Positions 7,801 through 13,151 of a stretch of 13,151 nt of DNA are shown here, in pieces (position 1 is the stretch's first letter; each line of letters starts with the position of its first letter). The notes below the pieces were generated by a model. It searched no databases and was not told the origin of the DNA. It saw nothing but the letters and a program-made list of their open reading frames with translations. The position numbers and the translations under genes were made by a program. Source of the DNA: an uncultured Arsenicibacter sp. (GTDB taxonomy: Bacteria; Bacteroidota; Bacteroidia; Cytophagales; Spirosomataceae); NCBI RefSeq assembly GCF_945952095.1, contig NZ_CAMFHL010000220.1:1-13151 (forward strand), in the 5' to 3' direction.

Positions 7801-8968
7801 CGACAGCAAATGTGATGCTGGCTCCGGCCGTTGATACTGTCAGAATACCTGATGCCGGACCATTGGCTACATTAACTGTCCCGTTCAGGGTGTAGCTGTT
7901 GGTTGCTGCGTTACAGGCCGTCGGTGATAATGTCAGTGTTTTGGAGCACGGAACGGCAACCGAACACGAGGCCGGAATGGCATAGGTCTGACTGACCGGC
8001 CCGCAATCGGCACCGGTGAAGGTTACGTTAATAGTGCCTGTGCCGCCGGTTGATGGCAGGTTGTTGAACGTAAATCCATAGGTTCCGATGCTGGCGGACA
8101 GTGGTGACGTAGCCGTCAGTGAACCGTTGGTAATGGTGATTGTTCCTGATGCCGGTACATTGGCAATACTGACGAGGCCATTCAGACTGTAGTTGTTGTT
8201 GACAGAGTTACAGGCTGTTGGGGATAACGAAATAGTAGCTGAACAAGGACTGGCTACCGAGCAGGAGGCCGGAGCGGCATAGGTATCCGTAATGCCGGGA
8301 CACTCCAGTGAGGAACTTGCAATGGTTATGGTTTTTAACTGGCCGTCAGACGGCAGGTTATTCAGGACAAAAACAAAGTTGTTATTGTTGGCCGTAAGGC
8401 TTTGTACGACGGTACGGGTACCGGTTGTAATGGTAACCGTGAGCGGCGGGCTGGGAACGGTACCGGCTGTCAGGATACCGGTTAGCGAATAGGTGTTCGT
8501 TGCCGCTGCACACTCGCCGACATTAGTAACCAGTGAAATCGAACAAGGCGTTGTAGCGCAGGTAGGGGGGGCTTCGTAAACCCCTGACGCCGCATCACAG
8601 GTTATTGCCGACGAGAAAACCGTGACGACGTGCGTTCCGGTTCCGGCCGTTAAGTTGTTGAGTGTAAACCCAACCGATGTTGTATTCGCCGGTATACTGA
8701 CTTCAACCGTTGCATTGCCGTCGATAATCGTCAGGCTGCCGGCTGGTGTATTTGTCAGGTTAACAACACCCGACAAGGTATACATATTATTGGTACAGGC
8801 GCCTGCTGTCGTTGAGACGGTGATACCGCAGCTACCCGTCTGAGCAGAAGCAGAGTGAACCGCCAACATGTTGATGAAGAAGCAGGAAAGAAGGCAGAGA
8901 ACCAGCCTTTTCAACAAAATATGCTCCTTTCGAATGTCTTTTGAGTGGAGGTAGTTGTCTATTTTCAT
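4886..8968 (-). CDS. Giant secreted protein with ten tandem Ig-like cysteine-framed repeats
   Basis: A secreted or surface protein of about 1360 residues; I recognise the architecture, not a named family. From the chosen ATG (8966-8968) a long N-region leads to a hydrophobic core and an A-x-A-type signal cleavage site ending S-A-S-A-Q near base 8840. Then come ten repeats of 94-101 residues (5873-8839), each Thr/Ser/Ala/Gly/Asn-rich, almost without charge, predicted all-beta, with four conserved Cys and a T-Y-T-A-P-x-x-C end. A C-terminal region of about 330 residues carries further Cys-rich beta segments and ends C-V-P-V-T-A-T-R-I-R. No catalytic motif is visible; a stalk, adhesin or matrix role is inferred. 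Start is uncertain: the frame is open to an ATG at 9040, and a TTG at 8917 is preceded at 6 bases by AAAGGAG and would give a compact 26-residue signal peptide. It follows the 800-residue secreted gene on the same strand, separated by a terminator. Confidence 0.88.
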   Translation of the reverse strand: MKIDNYLHSKDIRKEHILLKRLVLCLLSCFFINMLAVHSASAQTGSCGITVSTTAGACTNNMYTLSGVVNLTNTPAGSLTIIDGNATVEVSIPANTTSVGFTLNNLTAGTGTHVVTVFSSAITCDAASGVYEAPPTCATTPCSISLVTNVGECAAATNTYSLTGILTAGTVPSPPLTVTITTGTRTVVQSLTANNNNFVFVLNNLPSDGQLKTITIASSSLECPGITDTYAAPASCSVASPCSATISLSPTACNSVNNNYSLNGLVSIANVPASGTITITNGSLTATSPLSASIGTYGFTFNNLPSTGGTGTINVTFTGADCGPVSQTYAIPASCSVAVPCSKTLTLSPTACNAATNSYTLNGTVNVANGPASGILTVSTAGASITFAVGQANGNYTFNFGNLPANGASGTVTASFSDTGCDPVTQTYTAPVACSVAQPCSLSLALTPGNCNSTTNGYSLTAVLTASNITPPMTVTISGAGFASSVQTLTAVNTIFSVNISNLTADGSVKTISVATSSTDCGAVSQTYTAPAACSAAAPCSVSLAVSPGACSSATNSYTLSGAVYVANGPSSGSLTVSNGSATVTFPVSPTVGTYSFNFTNLPANGATGTITATFTGTSCGPVSQTYTAPVACSVAQPCGLLFAVNPTACNPANNTYALEATLIANNVTPPLTVTITGAGAPIVQSLTAVSNTFNFTIVNLSSDGQSHMLSVATSATACGSISQTYTAPAACTAAAPPCSVSLALTPSACDGVSNTYSLTAVLTANNITPPMTVTISGAGFASQVQTLTAVNNTFSLGINGLNADGSLKTISVATSATACAGISQTYTAPVACTTAAPPCSVSLTLAPSACNPANNSFTLSGAVNVANGPASGVLTVTNGVQSVTYAVAANIGTYSFNFNGLPSTGAAGTVTATFSGTSCGPVSQTFTAPAACTGTTPVCNLSLTAGQPICSLTANTYSVSGIVTVTNGSGSQTLTISDGIRSTTLVITGSGSGNFVLTNLSSDGATHTISVVSSATTCGTASRTYTAPANCQGPCPQLTLLILNNAQICNGQCASFSISTDATDIIELVQFTTPQTGTSVYAGGVVLGEGTPTNGVLVLPQGIPGLSLPQNNGTTPVTYYIYARLKTPSADPNCRPSGEAQVTVLPSPQLSVTSLQTCSSSTTRQVVLSVAGSGTYVAAFGTGVNAVSCGLRNVTGQVASLTITGGTATTVTLPVDFVGGVLVSNLTTGCQTLSGIAAVTNFPAPAFTVTAIPVSCSDVVANADARLSLGNLQNAVSYQYVSGNTFSSGTAIPAAPATLPGNGIIATGLPNPTAITGQPYTVRVYNANGCYTDQTVTLTRKDCACPPAECVPVTATRIR
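4889..4918 (-). other. Extreme C-terminal tail motif of the repeat protein
   Basis: The last ten residues are C-V-P-V-T-A-T-R-I-R, directly before the TAA stop. They align without gaps to the last ten residues of the neighbouring 800-residue secreted protein. The position, directly against the stop codon in two otherwise different proteins, suggests a sorting or anchoring signal. This is inference from two examples. Confidence 0.5.
5873..8839 (-). repeat. Ten tandem 94-101-residue Ig-like repeats (about 300 bp period)
   Basis: In protein order the repeats are R1 8558-8839, R2 8261-8557, R3 7964-8260, R4 7667-7963, R5 7367-7666, R6 7070-7366, R7 6773-7069, R8 6470-6772, R9 6170-6469 and R10 5873-6169. 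Boundaries are set at the last Cys of each T-Y-T-A-P-x-x-C motif. Each has P-C, a second Cys about 13 residues later, a third near residue 85 and a fourth at the end. Two subtypes exist. Type A has P-P-x-T-V-T-I, V-Q-[ST]-L-T-A and D-G-x-x-K/H-x-[IL]-[ST]. Type B has a central [IV]-A-N-x-P-[AS]-S-G segment, F-x-N/G-L-P and G-P-V-S-Q-T-Y or a close variant. R2-R9 run A B B A B A A B; R1 and R10 are intermediate. At DNA level ggtctggctga or a close variant recurs at 297-303-base spacing (6191, 6491, 6794, 7091, 7388, 7985). Confidence 0.95.
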
Positions 8969-9171
8969 ACGCATCATTGCTTTGGTAAAGGCAATAAAAA
9001 TCCTGCATCGCCTGAAGACGATGTTTTTTCTGATGAACACAAATGAGTTAGCTGGCGCTGTCAGTCAGCGTATCAGGGAGTGAGCGTGTGCATGATTTTT
9101 TTACCGTTACTTAGTTCCATTCCTTTAAAGTGTTCGATGCCAAAGTGCCTGTATATGGCTCTGCAAGGGGC
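8969..9171 (-). promoter_or_regulatory. Leader and presumed promoter region of the repeat gene
   Basis: Between the upstream gene's terminator and the chosen start of the repeat protein lie about 200 bases. They should hold the promoter, but I find no convincing TAnnTTTG box; the best candidate is a TTG near 9167 with G-C-A-C-T-T-T-G downstream of it, which misses the TA. The frame stays open on the minus strand from 9040, with no protein-like features before the signal peptide. No riboswitch-like structure is obvious by eye. Confidence 0.3.
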
Positions 9172-9214
9172 AAAAAAAATGCCGTATTCCTCTGCGACAG
9201 AGAAATACGGCATT
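9172..9214 (-). terminator. Intrinsic terminator of the 800-residue secreted protein gene
   Basis: An 11-bp perfect stem, AATGCCGTATT (9178-9188) with AATACGGCATT (9204-9214), continues after one mismatch into four more pairs around a 5-base loop. On the minus strand it is followed by eight T (the A-run at 9172-9179). It lies about 100 bases beyond the stop codon at 9315 and separates this gene from the repeat gene. Confidence 0.85.
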
Positions 9215-9314
9215 ATACACCTTGTTTAGGTGCCGAAAGATACAAAACGGTAACTAATGGACTACTTTCAGAAAGCTGATATCAATTCCCCAAAATTCAT
9301 GCCAGAGCTTTACT

Positions 9315-11717
9315 TTACCGCAGCCTGCGTACTGAGATCGGGAGGCAGGTTGGTGTTGTGCCGTTGCAAGGATCCAGGAAACCGATGGTAAACTGTATTA
9401 CCGGTGGATTAACGCCCTGCTTTATCGGAATACTGCCGTTAATGCTGTTACTGACCCAGCCGGCGCTGGTCTGTTTAAGCAGCGTACTGTTCTGTAATCC
9501 CCATAAGAGCTGATTCGGCGTAAAATTGCTGTTGTCAAAAACGAGTACGTAAGTACCGTTACTGGACAGGCCGGCAAACGAATAACGGCCATTGGCGTCA
9601 GTAGTCGTTCTGGCGATTAATACGCCGTCTGCCGGATTTCCGTCGCCGTCAGGGTCGGAATACAGGGAAAGTGCCACGCCCTTTACCAGCGCTTCTCCGT
9701 CATCGAGTACTCCGTTTGATGCTGTGCCGCCCTTATCTTTGAACACCTGTCCGGTCAGCATAAACGGCGGTAAACAGTCCGGAACCGAAATCTGAACCGT
9801 ATCAGACAGATTGGTAAAGCTTGTGTTTTGCAGGATAAACCGATAATTCCCCGGTTTCAGCAGATTCGATACATACCCCTGTGCATTGATAACGGCTGAT
9901 GCACTGGCCGGCTGACTCAGTATTCGCCATGCCGTTCCGTCGGTAGCCGCCGTCAGTGTTGCTGAGACAGGCGCCTGTGTCCCGTTACAAACCAGTACCT
10001 GATCAGCACCTGCCTGCGGGCGTACCGGCGCATTAACCGTGATGGTAATGGTATCTGAACAAACATTGCCGCTTACATCACTCAGGTCAGCCGGCGGTCC
10101 GTCGGGACTGGTGGAGACCCACTCAATTTTGACCGTACCGTTTACATCCGGCCCGTCCCACGGAGGCCGGAACTGAATCTGCTTGATGTTTACATTCATC
10201 CAGTCCGTTTGCGACAGGTCAATTTCGTACGTATGAAACTGGTCATCGTTCTGAATGGTAAAGTCCTTGAACCGGTTACCGAGTCCTTTAAAGTCGCTGT
10301 CCTCAACTGTTCGCCAGAAAAAGCGGAATTTGTCATGCTGGGTTTTGAAGGCTGCGCGGATATAGATTTTCGGGTTGTCTTTACCCTGCCAGAACGCCGC
10401 CGGCGATTTGATCTGATTCCGCTGCTTGTCATCCAGCTGTACGTTCAGGTAGCCGTTGATAGGCCAGCCGGTATCATGCACGTCAAAGTAATGCCAGCCT
10501 TTCCGACCGTTGTTGAAACGGTAATTGGGACCGGTTGCCGGCCGTGGCTGTGAGTAAATATAGGACCGGATGTCGTTGATATGTCCGACGACCAGTTCAT
10601 AGTCAAATTCCGTAACCGAGTTATGGTCGAGCTGTTCAAACGGGGTGGCCGCGACATACGATGTTTCGTTGTAAAACTCATCGCCGACATATTCACGGCC
10701 GAAATACCCTTTCCGCCAGAAATAGTTTTTAGGTGAATATAAACCCGCCCCGAACCCATTGGCGTCGGTAGCAGCCATCCATGGTTCGCTCACGTGGAAG
10801 TTGGCGAAATCCATCGGCGGAGTTACGTGCTCCATTTGTCCGAAGGTAAACGGACTATTACCCGAATAGCCCCAGATATGGTTATACGGTCCGTTCAGGT
10901 ACATGCACGGAAACTCATGGTCGCGGGCCTGATACTGGGTTTTGTCGGCGCGGAACATCGTCATCTTAACGTGTACCTTTACCACATTTCCCTGTAAACG
11001 TACCCAGTGTTCGATATACGCTTCGCCCGGGTAATTTTTGAGGTGGAAATGTTTCGGAATCGTTTTAACATATAGCAGGTTATCCCTTTTTTCGAAAGCA
11101 ATGACCTCAGAAGGGTTGTGAAAAACGTCGCCGGCCTGAATCGGGTTATAGCCAAGACCAGCGGCCCAGCCCTGATCAAACTCAACGCCCGGCGGGGTAT
11201 AGGGAACCGGCCCGTCGTAAATACCAATCTGAATCTGCCGGCCAAGGTCAAAGTTATTCACCATGTTCGGGCCGGTTGCTGAAGCAAGGTGCGTGATTGC
11301 ACCGCCATACCGCGAGTCAACGCCTACGCGGATCACCCCGTTATTCAGCACTTCCAGACCACTAAGCTTATTCTTCTGCAATTGCCCGTCCTGAGGCAAT
11401 ACCTGTCCGGCGTGCCCAGTCATCCCGTCAGCAATCGACGATAACACAAACCGGTATTTACCGGGCGTTGTCATCCCGCTGATCTGCCCGGTCTGTGCGT
11501 TGATGGTCGCACTGGCCGGATTCGTCGTTACCGGACACCAGAAGTTGTTGGCAGGCGCATTCGGCAGTTTATAGGCAGGTGTCTGAATGGTAATATCCTG
11601 GCCCGCATCAGGCTTTGTACAGGGAGCTTGTGCCAGAAGTAAAGCGGATGGGGTCAGGGTGAAAACAAAAAGTCTAGCCCAGAACCAACCAGTACACCAA
11701 TATCGAAAAGAGAACAT
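9315..11717 (-). CDS. Secreted multidomain protein: PKD/Ig-like, unassigned beta-sandwich, carbohydrate-binding-like and SdrD-B-like domains
   Basis: An 800-residue exported protein. The Trp-rich signal peptide ends near Q30 (L-L-L-A-Q). Residues 31-96 start a PKD/Ig-like domain. Residues 115-385 form a beta-rich module with L-N-N-G-V-I-R-V-G-V-D, V-N-N-F-D-L-G-R-Q-I-Q, N-P-I-Q-A-G-D and E-P-W-M-A-A-T-D-A-N-G-F-G; it resembles a widespread secreted family with galactose-mutarotase-like character, whose activity I cannot name. Residues 400-535 look like a carbohydrate-binding sandwich (F-H-T-Y-E-I-D-L-S, K-I-E-W-V-S). Residues 553-648 hold PKD/Ig-like sequence, 653-782 an SdrD-B-like domain (N-G-x-L-D-D-G-E, D-A-N-G-R-Y-S-F-A-G-L), and the tail ends C-L-P-I-S-V-R-R-L-R. 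Polysaccharide binding or processing at the cell surface is plausible, not shown. The start is the only ATG upstream of the signal core. It lies downstream of the PmoA-family gene but behind a terminator, so it is probably a separate unit. Confidence 0.88.
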   Translation of the reverse strand: MFSFRYWCTGWFWARLFVFTLTPSALLLAQAPCTKPDAGQDITIQTPAYKLPNAPANNFWCPVTTNPASATINAQTGQISGMTTPGKYRFVLSSIADGMTGHAGQVLPQDGQLQKNKLSGLEVLNNGVIRVGVDSRYGGAITHLASATGPNMVNNFDLGRQIQIGIYDGPVPYTPPGVEFDQGWAAGLGYNPIQAGDVFHNPSEVIAFEKRDNLLYVKTIPKHFHLKNYPGEAYIEHWVRLQGNVVKVHVKMTMFRADKTQYQARDHEFPCMYLNGPYNHIWGYSGNSPFTFGQMEHVTPPMDFANFHVSEPWMAATDANGFGAGLYSPKNYFWRKGYFGREYVGDEFYNETSYVAATPFEQLDHNSVTEFDYELVVGHINDIRSYIYSQPRPATGPNYRFNNGRKGWHYFDVHDTGWPINGYLNVQLDDKQRNQIKSPAAFWQGKDNPKIYIRAAFKTQHDKFRFFWRTVEDSDFKGLGNRFKDFTIQNDDQFHTYEIDLSQTDWMNVNIKQIQFRPPWDGPDVNGTVKIEWVSTSPDGPPADLSDVSGNVCSDTITITVNAPVRPQAGADQVLVCNGTQAPVSATLTAATDGTAWRILSQPASASAVINAQGYVSNLLKPGNYRFILQNTSFTNLSDTVQISVPDCLPPFMLTGQVFKDKGGTASNGVLDDGEALVKGVALSLYSDPDGDGNPADGVLIARTTTDANGRYSFAGLSSNGTYVLVFDNSNFTPNQLLWGLQNSTLLKQTSAGWVSNSINGSIPIKQGVNPPVIQFTIGFLDPCNGTTPTCLPISVRRLR
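9318..9347 (-). other. Extreme C-terminal tail motif of the 800-residue secreted protein
   Basis: The last ten residues, C-L-P-I-S-V-R-R-L-R, match the tail of the repeat protein at four identical positions (Cys, Pro and two Arg) and at most others conservatively. In both proteins the tail follows a short Thr/Pro/Cys linker after the last folded domain. Confidence 0.5.
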
Positions 11718-11787
11718 ACTGAGTTGACTTTTGTCGTTATATGACTCTCAGTAACAAAATGTATGCCAGTTGGCGATATAGATGTAT

Positions 11788-11816
11788 AATTGATTTTAAG
11801 TGTTTGTTAATCAATT
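11788..11816. promoter_or_regulatory. Inverted repeat in the promoter region of the 800-residue gene
   Basis: AATTGATT (11788-11795) and AATCAATT (11809-11816) form a perfect 8-bp inverted repeat with a 13-base spacer in AT-rich DNA, about 70-100 bases upstream of the minus-strand start at 11717. There is no T-run suitable for termination, so an operator is more likely than a terminator. Closer to the gene, TACATTTTG on the minus strand resembles a -7 box with one extra base, but no good -33 element pairs with it. Confidence 0.3.
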
Positions 11817-11836
11817 GTTTATATTACTGTAGTGGC

Positions 11837-11873
11837 AAGAAAAAGCCTGTAAAACAGGTCGTTTTACAGGCTT
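11837..11873 (-). terminator. Intrinsic terminator of the oxidoreductase/PmoA-family operon
   Basis: A perfect 13-bp stem, AAGCCTGTAAAAC (11843-11855) with GTTTTACAGGCTT (11861-11873), encloses a 5-base loop. On the minus strand it is followed by TTTTTCTT. It lies 23 bases past the stop of the PmoA-family gene. Confidence 0.9.
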
Positions 11874-11896
11874 ATATGATCAGCAATGGGGGATAC

Positions 11897-12916
11897 TTAC
11901 CGGCCCATCGCATTCAGTGCGGCATCCGATACCGCGCCTGACGTAATCAGAACCTTATACCGGAACGTGACGGATTTGCCGGCCGGCAGGGTATAGTTCA
12001 TAGCAGCTTCCTTGCCGTTGGTAAACACACTTGGCGCGAGCGGATTTGCCGCATACAGACCGTAGCCGCGGGCATGCCAGTAGGTTGGATAGCCAACGTT
12101 TTTAGGATTGTCAAAGATAGCAATGGACACCTTCTCGCCGTTTAGCTCGCCGGTCAGGTTCATCCATTTGGCGCGCTTGCCCCAGACATCTTCGCCTTCT
12201 ACGCCTTCGCTGCTGTGATAATGGCCGACAACGCCGCTGTTATCCATCTGGGCAACCTTTGTGGCAATACCGTTGGCGTCGGTAAAGACCTCAGGTTTGT
12301 TCGACGGGTGTTCCAGCTGGCGGGCTAACCGGATAGCGACCATTCCTTCCTTGTTATCCTTGAAAACAACATCTTTATCCAGCGCTTTCAGCGTCGTGCT
12401 CCGGTCGATGGAACGCTCGTTGCCTTTGCCGCGGAAAATAAACGTAGTTTCTTCTTTCAGCATCGGTTTACCGTCCTTGTCAAGCCAGTCGGCCGTAACG
12501 GTCAGTTCAGCCTGATCGTTGCCGCTTTTCATTGACTTGACACCTGTGTGGACGATCGTTCCGAACGGGCCGCCATGACCCTTGACATCGTTGGAGTTGT
12601 TCCAGAAGTCGTGGCCGTTTACATCGCCGTAGTTAAACCACATCCCCACGTGGTGCGGGTGGTCAACACGCTCGCCCGGCCGCGGGTCCATTGGCCAGCC
12701 CCGAGTGATGAAGTTGCCGCCTGCCGTCCGGATCGGGTACAGCACCGGCTTTTTCAGCACATCGGGACCCGGATAGATATAGGCCGTAAAAGGCTTATCA
12801 TCTATTGTGACGTCTATTTTCTTCTGAGCGTCATCGGGCGTGATCTGAATCCGCGCTTTCTTTTGTGCCATAGCCATCGTACAGGCGACCAGGCACAGTA
12901 ATAAGGCTTTTTTCAT
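11897..12916 (-). CDS. PmoA-family (DUF6807) secreted protein
   Basis: A 339-residue exported protein. The signal peptide covers residues 1-18 (K-K-A-L-L-L-C-L-V then A-M-A-Q). The diagnostic segment is H86-P-H-H-V-G-M-W-F-N-Y-G-D-V-N-G-H-D-F-W, followed by K-E-G-M-V-A-I-R at 189, H-A-R-G-Y-G-L-Y-A-A-N-P-L-A at 281 and a final beta strand F-R-Y-K-V-L-I-T. The family is often annotated as a methane oxygenase PmoA, but the protein has none of the membrane helices of the particulate methane monooxygenase subunit, so that name should not be read as methane oxidation. Clustered His residues (86, 88, 89, 102) suggest metal or substrate binding; activity is unknown. It follows the Gfo/Idh/MocA gene by 29 bases on the same strand, a common pairing in sugar-acid or polyol catabolism clusters, and ends in a strong terminator. 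Confidence 0.9.
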   Translation of the reverse strand: MKKALLLCLVACTMAMAQKKARIQITPDDAQKKIDVTIDDKPFTAYIYPGPDVLKKPVLYPIRTAGGNFITRGWPMDPRPGERVDHPHHVGMWFNYGDVNGHDFWNNSNDVKGHGGPFGTIVHTGVKSMKSGNDQAELTVTADWLDKDGKPMLKEETTFIFRGKGNERSIDRSTTLKALDKDVVFKDNKEGMVAIRLARQLEHPSNKPEVFTDANGIATKVAQMDNSGVVGHYHSSEGVEGEDVWGKRAKWMNLTGELNGEKVSIAIFDNPKNVGYPTYWHARGYGLYAANPLAPSVFTNGKEAAMNYTLPAGKSVTFRYKVLITSGAVSDAALNAMGR

Positions 12917-12945
12917 AGTGACGATGGATCGTGAAAATGACCAGC

Positions 12946-13151
12946 CTAGATTTTTACCACTTTGCCATCTGCCAGAATTTCCTGCTTGATGTTATCATAC
13001 GTCACGCGTTTGCCGGTCTGGAAGGCGATGGTCGACATGATGCTGGCTACTGAGTGGTTGAAACCTGCTTTTGCCGGTGCATTCGGCTCCTTGCGGCTCC
13101 GTACACACTCCATCCAGTTGCGCATGTGACGTGAGGTCATCGGGTCAGCGC
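12946..13151 (-). CDS. Gfo/Idh/MocA-family oxidoreductase, C-terminal fragment
   Basis: The last 68 residues of an NAD(P)-dependent oxidoreductase; the 5' part lies beyond the window edge. The frame is open through the final base, so the internal ATG at 13140 is not the start. The segment H-M-R-N-W-M-E-C-V-R-S-R-K-E-P-N-A, followed by A-G-F-N-H-S-V-A-S-I-M and a final G-K-V-V-K-I, is typical of the C-terminus of the large Bacteroidota/Planctomycetes Gfo/Idh/MocA group, where N-W-x-x-C-[VI]-[RK] contributes to the substrate-domain end. The Rossmann NAD-binding motif cannot be seen here. It is the upstream partner of the PmoA-family gene, 29 bases away, and the two are probably co-transcribed. 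Confidence 0.9.
   Translation of the reverse strand, partial: ADPMTSRHMRNWMECVRSRKEPNAPAKAGFNHSVASIMSTIAFQTGKRVTYDNIKQEILADGKVVKI

Noticed and set aside
5873..8557. Thue-Morse order of repeat subtypes as an encoded pattern
   Set aside because: Eight binary symbols can match many named sequences by chance; block duplication of an A-B unit explains the similarity between R5-R6 and R8-R9 better.
5873..8839. CRISPR-like array, because of regular about 300-base periodicity
   Set aside because: The period equals a whole number of codons, the frame is open throughout, and the repeats encode homologous Cys-framed domains. These are protein repeats.
5034..8843. Several plus-strand open frames of 60-189 codons across the repeat gene
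   Set aside because: They recur at related positions because the underlying repeats are similar, and are antisense shadows of the GC-rich repeat coding strand. No promoter or plausible protein features are seen.
11741..11941. 66-codon plus-strand open frame
   Set aside because: It runs through the intergenic dyad and the terminator hairpin and into the 3' end of the PmoA-family gene, so it is not a real gene.

Overview
The window looks like chromosomal DNA from a member of the Bacteroidota, most likely a Cytophagales/Spirosoma-type soil or freshwater bacterium. The reasons are a hybrid two-component system with a sensor propeller and a C-terminal AraC domain fused in one polypeptide, a TAnnTTTG-type promoter, weak ribosome binding sites, long secreted Ig-like repeat proteins, an SdrD-B-like domain, and a PmoA-family (DUF6807) gene next to a Gfo/Idh/MocA oxidoreductase. 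There are no RNA genes, CRISPR arrays, IS elements or phage genes that I can support. The genus is an inference from gene style only.

Layout. Positions 1 to about 86 are an abnormally G-rich edge (50 G and 7 C in the first 80 bases) that is probably unreliable sequence. From there to 2657 (+) runs the 3' two-thirds of a hybrid sensor kinase/response regulator. Convergent with it, separated by only 5 bases, is a polytopic membrane protein with two 4Fe-4S clusters of the NosR/NapH type (2663-4177, -). A 220-base AT-rich divergent region holds a promoter and repeated palindromic TTTGCCAAA elements, followed by a 132-residue helical protein of unknown function (4401-4799, +). A strong bidirectional terminator at 4819-4852 separates it from the next gene.

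From 4886 to the end, every gene is on the minus strand. In transcription order they are: the 3' end of a Gfo/Idh/MocA oxidoreductase (12946-13151) and a PmoA-family secreted protein (11897-12916), which look co-transcribed and end at a perfect 13-bp hairpin terminator; an 800-residue secreted multidomain protein with an unassigned beta-sandwich module, a carbohydrate-binding-like region, PKD/Ig-like pieces and an SdrD-B-like domain (9315-11717), with its own terminator; and a giant secreted protein with ten tandem cysteine-framed Ig-like repeats of about 99 residues (4886-8968).

The most interesting signals concern the two large secreted proteins. They share an unusual extreme C-terminal tail, C-[LV]-P-[IV]-[ST]-x-x-R-[IL]-R, which resembles neither of the type IX secretion C-terminal domains I know and may be a sorting or anchoring tag. 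The 800-residue protein appears to carry its main module as an insertion inside a PKD/Ig-like domain. The repeat protein is a mosaic of two repeat subtypes whose order suggests block duplications.
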